Origin: an uncultured Aquimarina sp.
Lineage (GTDB): Bacteria > Bacteroidota > Bacteroidia > Flavobacteriales > Flavobacteriaceae
DNA length: 33,510 nt
Reading direction: 5' to 3'
Assembly: GCA_947489195.1 (NCBI GenBank)
Contig: CANLCT010000045.1
Location: forward strand, 1 to 33,510
How positions within the stretch are numbered: the first letter of the stretch is position 1; each line of letters begins with the position of its first letter. Positions 10,001 to 18,104 of the stretch are shown one piece after another. The notes below the pieces were generated by a model, which saw only the letters and a list, made by a program, of their open reading frames with translations, did no database searches and was not told the origin of the DNA. Both the position numbers and the translations under genes were made by a program.

Positions 10001-10400
10001 TTGTCACTACTTTTTCAAAAAGAGCATCGGGATAAGTAATTAGCACTAATGGATGTTTTATATTATTCACCCTATTCAACACCTCTGCTCGCTGCAATAC
10101 ATTGGCATTATCTACTTCTTCTATTTGATAAGGCCTACGGTAACTGCCTGGATAAAACAACAAACTTTGTTTTCCCAATACCGCTTCTAAATCATTTAAA
10201 TAATAAGCAGCTTCTTCCTTATCATTACAAATGAACACATGTGTTTTCCCTTGCTTTACAAAGCTTTCAGCTAACAAAAAAGACAGGTAAGACCCAACTA
10301 TCCCTTTGGCATGAACATTTTTAGAAGCCGACACAGCTTCTTGCATTTTTTTCTGAAGCGCAGATTGCTTAAGAATAGTAGCAATACTTGTATAATCCAA
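7056..10400 (-). CDS. mfd: Transcription-repair coupling factor Mfd
   Basis: A 1114-residue DNA translocase that frees RNA polymerase stalled at DNA lesions and recruits the UvrA excision-repair machinery. The N-terminal third is the degenerate UvrB-like module. The RNA-polymerase-interacting domain (CarD-like) is seen as EIGDYVTHIDHGIGKFAGL. The RecG-like helicase core follows, with Walker A GDVGFGKTE (K590), the DEEQ box in LLIIDEEQKFG, and TLTATPIPRTL. The C-terminal TRCF domain is present. The length is usual for the family. The start is a TTG at 10400; no ATG lies closer to the conserved N-terminus, and the next Met is at residue 19. It is expressed apart from its downstream neighbour, which has its own promoter. 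Confidence 0.95.
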   Translation of the reverse strand: MDYTSIATILKQSALQKKMQEAVSASKNVHAKGIVGSYLSFLLAESFVKQGKTHVFICNDKEEAAYYLNDLEAVLGKQSLLFYPGSYRRPYQIEEVDNANVLQRAEVLNRVNNIKHPLVLITYPDALFEKVVTKKAIEKNTLKIKNGDNLSIDFVNEVLFEYEFHRVDFVTEPGEFSVRGGIVDVFSFSHDEPYRIEFFGDEVDSIRTFDVASQLSTNKVNKITIIPNIEHKIKIENRVPFFESISRESIVFTQNLELLYDRIDSLFAKAKSAFEKLDSEIKRGTPEELFCNGQLLKDQLFAFQHVQLGGTFSKINTKDVAVVDFKTKPQPSFNKQFELLIENLNQNHSKGYANIICCVSEQQAKRFHDIFDDMEQEVHYKTMVLSLYQGFVDDTTKLVCYTDHQIFERYHKFNLKNSFAKKQAITIKELTSLEIGDYVTHIDHGIGKFAGLQKIDVDGRKQEAIKLIYGERDILYLSIHALHKISKFNGKDGKVPVVHKLGSKAWKTLKNKTKARVKHIAYNLIQLYAKRRLQKGFQYAPDSYLQHELEASFLYEDTPDQSTATADVKADMEGEQPMDRLVCGDVGFGKTEVAVRAAFKAVDNGKQVAILVPTTVLAFQHFKTFTERLKDFPVTVDYLNRFRTAKQKKETLEKLAKGHVDIIIGTHQLASKNVIFKDLGLLIIDEEQKFGVAVKDKLKTIKANVDTLTLTATPIPRTLQFSLMAARDLSTIATPPPNRYPIETEVVRFNEEVIRDAISYEIQRGGQVFFIHNRVQNIKEVAGMIQRLVPDAKVAVGHGQMEGKQLEKLMLNFMEGAFDVLVSTTIIESGLDVSNANTIFINNANNFGISDLHQMRGRVGRSNKKAFCYFITPPYSAMTEDARKRITALVQFSELGSGIQIAMKDLEIRGAGDLLGGEQSGFINEIGFDTYQKILNEAIEELKENEFKELYKDEQKEKVFLKDTQIDTDFSLLFPDDYINSISERLSLYTDLNKLKTEEELVVFEKDLVDRFGALPAQAEDLLNSVRLKWIATQIGLEKIVLKQNKLIGYFISDQQSDFYQSATFNKVLRAVQQNPSEVKMKEKQTRNGLRLLLTFEEIKTVEDALFKMSLFQK

Positions 10401-10414
10401 TGTAAAATTTTTAA

Positions 10415-10422
10415 CAAATATA
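10415..10422 (-). promoter_or_regulatory. Possible -7 element for mfd
   Basis: TATATTTG on the minus strand fits TAnnTTTG and lies 14 bp before the TTG start of mfd, which would give a very short leader. No -33 TTG stands at the usual spacing, so the call is weak. Confidence 0.35.
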
Positions 10423-10514
10423 CATATTAGTATATTTTATACTTGTTGAGTATGTGATACAATTGTTAAACCTTATAAAGGTATTCTAAAAATGTAGTAG
10501 TTTTAATTTTAATA

Positions 10515-10964
10515 ATGAAAGGCAACGTACAAATAAAAGCCATTTCGGCTACGGAAACTATACGAGTTAGGCAACCTATTTTAAGACCTGGATTACCTGT
10601 TGAAACTTGTGTTTTTAAAGGAGATGAGTTAAAATCCACTATACACTTAGGCGCTTACTACAACGACCAACTTATAGGAGTTGTTACTTACATGAAAAAT
10701 AATACATCCATATTTGAAACTAATTATCAGTATCAACTTAGGGGAATGGCTGTATTATCTAATTTTCAGAAAAAAGGGATTGGGAAGCTACTTCTTGAAA
10801 AAGGGGAACAAATTTTAAAAGACAAAAATACAGAGCTAATTTGGTGTAATGCCAGAAAAGTGGCTGTTCCATTTTATGAAAAAAAAGGCTTTACAATTAC
10901 AGGAAATCTGTTTAATATACCAGGGGTTGGCCCTCATTATGTAATGCAAAAGACACTTGATTAA
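10515..10964 (+). CDS. GNAT family N-acetyltransferase
   Basis: A 149-residue acetyl-CoA-dependent acyltransferase of the GNAT fold. The acetyl-CoA pyrophosphate-binding motif A is clear in the middle of the protein: QLRGMAVLSNFQKKGIGKLLLE. Motif B follows as IWCNARKVAVPFYEKKGFTITG. The protein is soluble and single-domain. The acceptor substrate cannot be deduced. It is divergent from mfd (114 bp between the two starts) and convergent with ruvC, so it is probably monocistronic. Confidence 0.85.
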   Translation: MKGNVQIKAISATETIRVRQPILRPGLPVETCVFKGDELKSTIHLGAYYNDQLIGVVTYMKNNTSIFETNYQYQLRGMAVLSNFQKKGIGKLLLEKGEQILKDKNTELIWCNARKVAVPFYEKKGFTITGNLFNIPGVGPHYVMQKTLD

Positions 10965-10990
10965 TACCAATTCTGGTATAACTTATTTTT
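10964..10990. terminator. Weak hairpin between convergent GNAT and ruvC genes
   Basis: ATACCA-ATTC-TGGTAT forms a 6-bp stem with a 4-base loop at 10964-10979, followed on the plus strand by a T-run at 10984-10990. The stem is short and AT-rich, but it fills the only 18 bases between the two convergent stop codons. Confidence 0.4.
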
Positions 10991-11537
10991 TTACTCGATG
11001 TTCGTTTAGCCTTACAAAAGCATCCCACCCCGAATAATTTTTTTTCGAAGTTGTATTTGAAGAATTATAAAAATGACATACTGCTGCTGCTAAACCATCG
11101 GTAGAATCTAAGTTTTTAGGCAAACTTTTCAACTGTAGCATTTGCTGTAACATTTTTGCTACTTGCTCTTTGCTGGCATTTCCGTTTCCGGTAACTGCCA
11201 TTTTTATCTTTTTAGGAAGGTACTCTGTGATAGGAATCTCTCTACTCAGACCTGCAGCCATAGCCACTCCTTGTGCACGCCCTAATTTTAACATAGACTG
11301 TACATTTTTACCAAAAAAAGGAGCTTCAATAGCTATTTCATCGGGATTATATGTATCAATCAATTCAATAGTACGTTCAAATATTTTTTTTAATTTTAAA
11401 TAATGATCTGAATATTTAGTTAGCTGAAGCTCATTTAGCTGTACAAACTCCATTTTTTTATTAATTACTCTAATTACTCCAAAACCCATAATGGTAGTTC
11501 CAGGATCAATACCTAATATAACACGTTCGGTTTTCAA
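10983..11537 (-). CDS. ruvC: Holliday junction resolvase RuvC
   Basis: The endonuclease that cuts Holliday junctions together with RuvAB. The four acidic residues are present: D11 in LGIDPGTT, E71 in IAIEAPFF, and D144 and D147 in NLDSTDGLAAA. The conserved LGRAQGVAMAA and GNGNASKEQV segments are also seen. I choose the TTG at 11537, which gives MKTERVILGIDPGTT and 184 residues, the form I would expect in this phylum. A TTG 24 bp further upstream (11561) would overlap the preceding gene by 17 bp and add an odd IIINNYLL stretch. It lies 7 bp after the upstream lipoprotein gene and is probably cotranscribed with it. Confidence 0.92.
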   Translation of the reverse strand: MKTERVILGIDPGTTIMGFGVIRVINKKMEFVQLNELQLTKYSDHYLKLKKIFERTIELIDTYNPDEIAIEAPFFGKNVQSMLKLGRAQGVAMAAGLSREIPITEYLPKKIKMAVTGNGNASKEQVAKMLQQMLQLKSLPKNLDSTDGLAAAVCHFYNSSNTTSKKNYSGWDAFVRLNEHRVKK

Positions 11538-11544
11538 TAAATAG

Positions 11545-12024
11545 TTATTTATTATTATCAATTAGTAATGGAAGCTGAAACACTGATGCCACCGGAAAAC
11601 CATGTATAATTGCAGGTTGTATTGGCGATATATCAAAAAGAGCCTGTTCTAACTTTGATTTTACAAAATCAAAGTTAGTATATTCAGATGCATTTAAGGA
11701 AGATTTTAAAGTTAAATCTCCTTTTTTACTTATAGCTATTTGCACCCAAAGTGTATCTTTTTCTATGGTTTTATCGACAATAAAAGCTTCTTCAAAATAA
11801 CCATGAATGTGAGTTGTAATTTGATCTTCAAAACACTTTTTAGAAGCCCTTCTTGTTTCTGATTCACAAGTACCTAACAAAGGATAAGTATCTAGCGATC
11901 GTTCTTTTATTTCCTTTAATTGCTCTTTAGCAATGATATCACGATCCTTCTTTTTAAAATCAAAATAATTACAACCACACAAACATGTAATTACTATTAT
12001 TAATATGATTCCCCTTTTAAACAT
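11545..12024 (-). CDS. Putative lipoprotein with a TonB C-terminal-like domain
   Basis: A 159-residue protein of no firmly recognised family. It begins with a hydrophobic signal and a lipobox (LCGC, acylated C18), so it is probably membrane-anchored. It has two more cysteines in the mature part (in GTCESE and KKCFED), which could pair in the periplasm. The last 70 residues (VQIAISKKGDLTLKSSLNAS...KLEQALFDISPIQPAIIHGFPV) resemble the C-terminal domain of TonB-type energy transducers: a strand with K-G-D turn, a helix, then pa..~G.pV and a final strand. A TonB transmembrane anchor and Pro-rich spacer are absent, so it is not a normal TonB. It sits 7 bp before ruvC. Confidence 0.6.
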   Translation of the reverse strand: MFKRGIILIIVITCLCGCNYFDFKKKDRDIIAKEQLKEIKERSLDTYPLLGTCESETRRASKKCFEDQITTHIHGYFEEAFIVDKTIEKDTLWVQIAISKKGDLTLKSSLNASEYTNFDFVKSKLEQALFDISPIQPAIIHGFPVASVFQLPLLIDNNK

Positions 12025-12236
12025 GAACTTTACTTAAGCAATGCAAACTACGGCTATTTTTTATTTATGCACAAACTAGCCTAAAAATACCCTACAAAAC
12101 ACTTAAACAAATATAAATCAACATTTAACTATCCCAAAAATCTATTTAAATTTAAACTAAAATTTATATTTAACCTGACATTATCTATTTTGGAACAGTT
12201 TTAGCATAACTTATTAAACTAATTATAAAAAAATTT

Positions 12237-12737
12237 ATGGATATTTTTTTAACACTTACTGGCTTACTTTGTGTAATCATTGGAATTTTGGGTAGCTTTT
12301 TACCCGTACTTCCTGGCTTACCTATCAGTTGGATTGGCTTATTATTACTTCACCTTACTAATGTTATCCCGTTAGATTACCCTTATTTAGGCATTACACT
12401 TGCTGTAGCGGTTATTGTTTTAGTCTTAGATTATGTAATCCCAGCCATAGGCACTAAAAAATTTGGAGGCAGCAGATACGGTGTCATTGGCACTACTTTA
12501 GGACTAATTGTTGGATTAATAGCTCCAATTCCTTTAGGTTTTATTATTGGCCCTTTTTTAGGGGCTTTTATTGGCGAAATGCTTTACAAACAAGATTCAA
12601 AAGTAGCCACTAAAGCCGCTTTTGGTTCCTTAGTTGGCTTTTTAACCTCTTCATTAATGAAGTTTATTGTGAGTATTATTTTTTTCTGGCTATTTATAGC
12701 TAAAGTTTGGGAATTTAAAGCTGTTTTATTTAGTTAA
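12237..12737 (+). CDS. DUF456 family integral membrane protein
   Basis: A 166-residue very hydrophobic protein with about four to five membrane segments rich in glycine and small residues. The pattern matches DUF456: an opening GLLCVIIGILGSFLPVLPGLPISWIGLL, a central tandem glycine-zipper (GTKKFGGSRYGVIGTTLGLIVGL...GPFLGAFIGE) and a final helix. The function of the family is not established. It stands alone between divergent and convergent genes. The ATG at 12237 is the only start that gives a complete first helix. Confidence 0.8.
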   Translation: MDIFLTLTGLLCVIIGILGSFLPVLPGLPISWIGLLLLHLTNVIPLDYPYLGITLAVAVIVLVLDYVIPAIGTKKFGGSRYGVIGTTLGLIVGLIAPIPLGFIIGPFLGAFIGEMLYKQDSKVATKAAFGSLVGFLTSSLMKFIVSIIFFWLFIAKVWEFKAVLFS

Positions 12738-12880
12738 AATCAATCAATCAGTAAAATTGAATATCTGTTTTAATTATTTTATGACAGTATCCATATTTTT
12801 TTGCATAAAAGAATCTTTTAGTCCAATTCTAAGGCAATTAAAAACAAAAGACTCTACATCCATTATAAAAAAAGTATTAA

Positions 12881-15800
12881 TTAATCCTCTTTCCAATTTA
12901 ATCGATGGGGCGTATAAGGTACATTCTTGCTATCTAGTTTAGACTCCAGTTTTTGAACATCTGATTTCATCTTATCTAAGCTTGCTCTAATTTCAGCATA
13001 CTCTTCCTTTACTAATTTATACTGCTCTTTATTAGTAATAGTCGGATTAGATGTTGAATACCAAGTATTCCACACAATGCTTTCTACACGATTCCCTATC
13101 CCTGGGATAGTTTCTATATCTCTTTTAGATTTATGTTTATCTCCCCATAACTTAATACGAACATCATGTGAAACCTTTTCCAAAGTCTTCACATCAGTCA
13201 TCCATACAATATCAGCATTAGGATAACTTTGAATCGCTTGTTTAATATATTTTACACGCTTATCCAATTCATCTTGTTCTTTGTTGCTTCCTTGAATTCT
13301 TCTTCGGAGCTCTTGTACCTGTTTTTTAAAAGCTATATTCGATACTGTTTGTCTTTCCAAAGATGAATTTTCTAAGGCTTTGACTTCAAAAGTCGTTGGG
13401 TCAACCATTTTTTTTATCACACCATTATCTGCTTGCCAAAGTTCAACAGTATAGTTCCCAGGAATAACCAAAGGACCTTCATTAGGGATACTGTAGCGAC
13501 TAACTTTAACTGCTTTTGTTTGAATAGGTGTTGCTGGTGGATAACGCAAATTCCAATTTACTCTTTGAATACCTTCAGAGGTAGGCTTTTTAATTTTTCG
13601 AACTTCATTACCCGAGGCGTCTTTTACAATAAAAAGCAAATAAGCTTCTTCATACGTATCTTCAATTACAAAGTCTTCATAATTTGGATAATCAATATCT
13701 TTACCTTCCTTTTTAGCTTTCTTCTCTTTTTCTGCACGCAGTTCTTTAGGCGATTTTAATTTCTCTTTTGTATAATACGTAAAGGTTGCTCCAAATTCAG
13801 GATTAGATGCTGCATACATTGAAGCTCCTTGACTCCCCACCCCACGAAGTCCAAGAGGATTGGTTTCAACATAAGCCAATGAAGGTTTAATTGGAAAAAT
13901 CTTAGCTTCTTGGTTTAAGGTTTCTTTATTCAAATTCCTCAAGGCACTATAATCATCCAAAATATAGAATCCCCTACCAAAGGTACCAAGTACTAAATCA
14001 TTTTCTCTTTTCTGAATAGCCATATCTCGAACACAAATAGTTGGTAAACCAGCATTTAATTTAACCCAGTTTTGTCCACCATCAATACTAACATGACAAC
14101 CAAATTCTGTTCCTGAAAAAAGCAGTTTTGGATCTACATGATCTTCTGCAATGGAATATACTGTACCCCTTTCAGGCAGATTATTTTGAAGAGCCTTCCA
14201 AGTATTCCCTTTATCTACACTTTTTAAAAGATAAGGTTTAAAGTCTCCTCTTTTGTGATTATTAAATGCGGCATAAACCACATTTTTATCATGCTGTGAT
14301 GCCCTAATCATGTTAACATAAGTCATTTTTGGTACTCCAGGAAAAGTTTCTTTTTTACTCCATGTGACTCCTCCATCTTTTGAAACCTGAATTAATCCAT
14401 CATCCGTCCCAGCATACAATAGATTTTCATCTATTGGGGATTGGTCAAAAGCAACAATATTACCATAAATGGTTGTTGATTTATTTTTCATCACCACATC
14501 AGGAGATTGTATTTCTCCCATTACTTTCAATTGATTTCTATCAATTTGACTCGTCAAGTCAGGTGAGATAGTCTTCCAGCTATTACCTCGATCTTCCGTT
14601 TTGAATACCTTGTTGGCACAAAAGAAAAGTGTTTTTGGATCATGAGGTGAAATTAATAACGGCGAATCCCAATTCCAACGATAAGCAGCCTCTCCTTTTC
14701 CTGGCTGGGGCTTAATCCCTATTCTTTCTCCAGATTTTCGGTCATACCGAATCAATCCACCGTACTGCCATTGTGCATATATGATATTAGGATTGGTTGG
14801 GTCAACCTGAGTCTCATATCCATCACCTCCTACAGTAATATACCAATCAGAATTCAGAATTCCTGCATTGTTCAAAGTCCTCGATGGACCCCCTTGAGAA
14901 TTATTATCTTGAGTCCCTCCAAAGACATTATAAAAAGGAGTATCATAATCAATTGACACTTTGTAAAATTGTGTAATCGGTAAATTAGCTTTGTATTCCC
15001 ATGTAGTAGCATGATCATAGGTTTCGTAAATTCCTCCATCACAACCTACTATCCAGTGATCTGTATTTGTTGGATTAATCCAAATGCAATGATTGTCGAC
15101 ATGTTTTTGAGTTTCTCCTGTTTTTACAAATGTCTTTCCTCCGTTTTCGGTATGGTGCAACCAAGTATCCATACTAAATACCTTGTCAACATCATTAGCA
15201 TCACAATATATTTTTTGATAGTAATTTCCTGAAGTTTTGTAATCACTACGCTTTTCCCAAGATTCTCCTTTATCTGTAGAGCGAAAAAAACCAAATTTAT
15301 CCGCTTCTGCTTCCACAATAGCATATACCACATTGGTATCTACAGGCGATACAGCTAAACCAATACGCCCCATTTTCCCTTCAGGCAATCCACTCTTTGA
15401 TGCTTTCCAAGTTTTACCTCCATCAGTTGTTTTGTAAAGAGCGCTTTCAGGTCCACCTCCTATGTAAGTAAACACATGTCTCCTTCTTTGGTGAACAGCT
15501 TCGTATAAAATATCAGGATTTGTTGGATCCATGATCAAGTCAGAAGTTCCCGTTTTATCTGAAATAAAATGAATTTGATTCCAGGTTTCTCCTCCATCTG
15601 TAGATTTATAAACACCACGATCACCACCATCTGACCAAAGAGGACCATAAGCTGCAACATAAATTATATCTGAATTTGTTGGATCAACGATGATTTTTGA
15701 AATATGCTCAGATTTCTTCAATCCCATGTTTTTCCATGACTTTCCTCCATCGGTAGATTTGTATACACCATCGCCATAACCTACTGATCGTTGGTTATTG

Positions 15801-16165
15801 TTTTCGCCTGTTCCCACCCAAATAGTAGTCGACTGATTTGGATCAATGGTAATACACCCTATAGAATAAGATCCTTCAGCGTCAAATATCGGCTTATAAT
15901 TCACTCCATGATTAGTTGTTTTCCAAACTCCTCCTGAAGCTACGGCCACATAATATTCATTGAAATTATTAGGGTTTATAGCAATATCTGAAACCCTTCC
16001 AGATGTTAGTGCAGGACCAATGCTACGGAATTCTAAACCCTTAAGTTGAGTTGACTTTAACCAATAGTTATCGGTTTTACGATCATCATTTTTTTTCTTC
16101 TGTGAATAAGAAATAAAATTTGTAATAATTAAAATTAGCGAAAGGAAGAAATGTTTAAATTTCAT
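12881..16165 (-). CDS. Exported VPS10/sortilin-like BNR-repeat protein
   Basis: The frame is open to 16210, but the ATG at 16165 starts a normal signal peptide (MKFKHFFLSLILIITNFISYSQ), so I use it; mature length is about 1070 residues. The first 700 residues carry at least seven Asp-box repeats (for example KSTDGGKSW, KSTDGGETW, KTTDGGKTW, RSTDKGESW), giving a large beta-propeller like VPS10/sortilin domains. The last third is different: a beta-rich segment (PGNYTVELWQADN) and a charged helical tail with coiled-coil character (RRRIQGSNKEQDELDKRV). No T9SS sorting domain is visible, so it is probably periplasmic or outer-membrane attached. Bacteroidota annotate such proteins as glycosyl hydrolases, but I see no catalytic residues to support that. 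Confidence 0.75.
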   Translation of the reverse strand: MKFKHFFLSLILIITNFISYSQKKKNDDRKTDNYWLKSTQLKGLEFRSIGPALTSGRVSDIAINPNNFNEYYVAVASGGVWKTTNHGVNYKPIFDAEGSYSIGCITIDPNQSTTIWVGTGENNNQRSVGYGDGVYKSTDGGKSWKNMGLKKSEHISKIIVDPTNSDIIYVAAYGPLWSDGGDRGVYKSTDGGETWNQIHFISDKTGTSDLIMDPTNPDILYEAVHQRRRHVFTYIGGGPESALYKTTDGGKTWKASKSGLPEGKMGRIGLAVSPVDTNVVYAIVEAEADKFGFFRSTDKGESWEKRSDYKTSGNYYQKIYCDANDVDKVFSMDTWLHHTENGGKTFVKTGETQKHVDNHCIWINPTNTDHWIVGCDGGIYETYDHATTWEYKANLPITQFYKVSIDYDTPFYNVFGGTQDNNSQGGPSRTLNNAGILNSDWYITVGGDGYETQVDPTNPNIIYAQWQYGGLIRYDRKSGERIGIKPQPGKGEAAYRWNWDSPLLISPHDPKTLFFCANKVFKTEDRGNSWKTISPDLTSQIDRNQLKVMGEIQSPDVVMKNKSTTIYGNIVAFDQSPIDENLLYAGTDDGLIQVSKDGGVTWSKKETFPGVPKMTYVNMIRASQHDKNVVYAAFNNHKRGDFKPYLLKSVDKGNTWKALQNNLPERGTVYSIAEDHVDPKLLFSGTEFGCHVSIDGGQNWVKLNAGLPTICVRDMAIQKRENDLVLGTFGRGFYILDDYSALRNLNKETLNQEAKIFPIKPSLAYVETNPLGLRGVGSQGASMYAASNPEFGATFTYYTKEKLKSPKELRAEKEKKAKKEGKDIDYPNYEDFVIEDTYEEAYLLFIVKDASGNEVRKIKKPTSEGIQRVNWNLRYPPATPIQTKAVKVSRYSIPNEGPLVIPGNYTVELWQADNGVIKKMVDPTTFEVKALENSSLERQTVSNIAFKKQVQELRRRIQGSNKEQDELDKRVKYIKQAIQSYPNADIVWMTDVKTLEKVSHDVRIKLWGDKHKSKRDIETIPGIGNRVESIVWNTWYSTSNPTITNKEQYKLVKEEYAEIRASLDKMKSDVQKLESKLDSKNVPYTPHRLNWKED

Positions 16166-16454
16166 TTTTACAGACTTTTTTTGTTTAAAATTAAATCTAA
16201 ACAGATTCAATATTCTAAAAATAGAACTTAAAAGCCATATATTATTTCACGCTTTATATTTTTCTCGGTAAAGACATAGCTCCCTTTAACCTTTTATCAC
16301 CTACCTACTTGATTTACTTTATTTTACGAAAAATCATAAAAATTTGCTAATTTTTTATTCTTCAGGCTTTCTTTTTTTGAAAAAGATTCATAAATAAATT
16401 TAAAGGATATTCTATAATAATTACACCCACTTCAAATCTAGTTTAAAATAAAAA

Positions 16455-17087
16455 CTATTTCCTCCCAAAATCCGCTGGTATTTCACCCCAAGCTTTAGTT
16501 TCCCATTTTACAATTGTAGTGGTATACGTATTTGTTTTTAACCAGTTTTCGGCCCTAACCACTAAATCAAACACATTTTTATTTTTAACATTAAGCGCCA
16601 ATTTGGTTTTACATTTTTTTTGCCTAACCCAACTCATCGCAATTTTTGAATCTGTATATAATATTCGATCACTCTGGTGTTTTTTCAAATAAGCTAACCC
16701 ATGTACTAAAGCTAAAAATTCCCCAATATTATTGGTCCCTTGCTCAAAAGGCCCTTGGTGAAACAATTGCTTTTGAGTTTGAGTATCCACACCTCGGTAT
16801 TCCATTTTACCAGGATTTCCACTACTTGCAGCATCTACTGCTATGGAATATAAATTAGGCTGACCTATTTTCTGAAGTTCAGCCTCGCTTAGTTTTGGTT
16901 TGCTTATTTTTTTTCCAACATAATCTGCATATACGCCGTCAAAAGCCTTAATTGCCTCTGCTTTTGTTAAAAAAGATTTATACTGTGCCTGCGGATAATT
17001 AGAAATAGACTTTTTGCAAGCATTCCAACTGTCAAAAATCCCCTCTTTATGACCTTGCCATACGACATAAAATTTTTTCTTCCCCAA
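16455..17087 (-). CDS. rnhA: Ribonuclease HI with N-terminal viroplasmin domain
   Basis: A 210-residue enzyme that cuts the RNA strand of RNA:DNA hybrids. Residues 1-55 are the viroplasmin/hybrid-binding domain (KKKFYVVWQGHKEGIFDSW...YKSFLTKAEAIKAF). Residues about 80-210 are the RNase H fold with the four acidic catalytic residues D85 (SIAVDAASSGNPG), E123 (NNIGEFLAL), D146 (LYTDSKIA) and D206 (EIPADFG). The start is TTG, 2 bp after the purN stop codon, so the two genes form a tight operon with translational coupling likely. No upstream ATG is available without entering purN. Confidence 0.92.
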   Translation of the reverse strand: MGKKKFYVVWQGHKEGIFDSWNACKKSISNYPQAQYKSFLTKAEAIKAFDGVYADYVGKKISKPKLSEAELQKIGQPNLYSIAVDAASSGNPGKMEYRGVDTQTQKQLFHQGPFEQGTNNIGEFLALVHGLAYLKKHQSDRILYTDSKIAMSWVRQKKCKTKLALNVKNKNVFDLVVRAENWLKTNTYTTTIVKWETKAWGEIPADFGRK

Positions 17088-17089
17088 AA

Positions 17090-17665
17090 CTAATTTTCTT
17101 TTGGATATAATAAATCTTCAATTATTTTAGGAAAATGAGCATACTCTAACTCATGTACCTTAGCCGCTACATCATCAGGTGTATCTAACAAAGACAATCT
17201 GGTACTGGCTTGAAAAATAATTCCCCCTTCATCATAATGCTCATTTACATAATGAATTGTAATCCCTGTTTCCTTTTCTTTATTTTCAACTACAGCTTTA
17301 TGTACATGCTTTCCATACATGCCTTTACCTCCATATTTAGGCAATAAAGCAGGGTGAATGTTGATTACTTTATTAGGATAGGCTTCGATAATATTATCTG
17401 GAAATTTCCATAAAAATCCAGCTAACACAATCAAATCGGGGTTGGCATCTTTAACAATATGAAGCACCTCATTCGTATCATAAAAAGATTCACGATCAAA
17501 ATGCAACGCTTTTATTTGGTGTTTCGCTGCACGCTGAAGTACTTTTGCTTTTAATTTATTTGAAAAAACATGAGTAACCTTTGCTAATTTATTAACTTTA
17601 AAGTAGTTAATAATATTTTCAGCATTAGATCCAGAGCCCGAAGCAAAAATAACAATACGTTTCAT
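17090..17665 (-). CDS. purN: Phosphoribosylglycinamide formyltransferase
   Basis: A 191-residue cytoplasmic enzyme of purine synthesis that transfers a formyl group from 10-formyl-tetrahydrofolate to glycinamide ribonucleotide. The phosphate-binding loop FASGSGSNAENI is at the N-terminus. The catalytic triad is present as N102 and H104 (INIHPALLP) and D145 (HYDEGGII), with KGMYGKHVHKAV between. The length is typical. It starts with ATG and is divergent from acpP, a gene order I recall as common in Flavobacteriaceae. A 12-bp palindrome lies in its leader. Confidence 0.95.
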   Translation of the reverse strand: MKRIVIFASGSGSNAENIINYFKVNKLAKVTHVFSNKLKAKVLQRAAKHQIKALHFDRESFYDTNEVLHIVKDANPDLIVLAGFLWKFPDNIIEAYPNKVINIHPALLPKYGGKGMYGKHVHKAVVENKEKETGITIHYVNEHYDEGGIIFQASTRLSLLDTPDDVAAKVHELEYAHFPKIIEDLLYPKEN

Positions 17666-17693
17666 TGTGGTATGGTAGTTGAAAGGTAACGAA

Positions 17694-17705
17694 TGGAATA
17701 TTCCA
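17694..17705. promoter_or_regulatory. 12-bp perfect palindrome in the purN-acpP divergent region
   Basis: TGGAATATTCCA is a perfect palindrome 29 bp before the purN start. It could be an operator for purN, but a 12-bp palindrome may also be chance in AT-rich DNA. Confidence 0.25.
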
Positions 17706-17787
17706 ATAAAACCTTAATTAATACGTGTAAAATTAAATAGATCGCGTATTTTTGAGAAATTTAAAATCACATTTTTTTATGTTTACG

Positions 17788-17816
17788 TTGTTTTAATGTA
17801 AAGTTTTATATTTTTG
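17788..17816 (+). promoter_or_regulatory. Promoter of acpP-fabF-rnc
   Basis: A TTG -33 box at 17788-17790 and TATTTTTG at 17809-17816 (fits TAnnTTTG) are 18 bp apart, the standard Bacteroidota primary-sigma arrangement. The acpP start follows 31 bp after the -7 box, which leaves a short A-rich leader. Confidence 0.75.
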
Positions 17817-17847
17817 CGACCTAAACTAAAATTTAAAATTAGAAATT

Positions 17848-18081
17848 ATGTCAGACATTGCATCAAGAGTAAAGGCGATAATCGTTGACAAATTAGGTGT
17901 TGACGAAAACGAAGTTGTTACAGACGCAAGCTTCACTAACGACCTTGGGGCTGATTCATTAGACACTGTAGAACTTATCATGGAATTCGAAAAGGAATTT
18001 GATATTCAGATTCCAGACGATCAAGCAGAGAACATTGCTACAGTAGGTCAAGCAGTATCATACATTGAAAACGCAAAATAA
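17848..18081 (+). CDS. acpP: Acyl carrier protein
   Basis: A 77-residue acidic carrier of growing acyl chains in type II fatty-acid synthesis. The phosphopantetheine attachment motif [10 protein letters not shown] places the modified serine at S37. The sequence is complete, with a normal helical pattern ([19 protein letters not shown]... to ...[14 protein letters not shown]). It is the first gene of acpP-fabF-rnc, 23 bp before fabF, behind a well-formed promoter. Confidence 0.98.
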   Translation: MSDIASRVKAIIVDKLGVDENEVVTDASFTNDLGADSLDTVELIMEFEKEFDIQIPDDQAENIATVGQAVSYIENAK

Positions 18082-18104
18082 GTAATCTTTACATAGAACA
18101 TTGT

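Noticed and set aside
12757..12942. 61-residue plus-strand open frame after the DUF456 gene
   Set aside because: Its end runs into the 3' end of the VPS10-like gene on the other strand. It shows no domain, no promoter and no credible leader.
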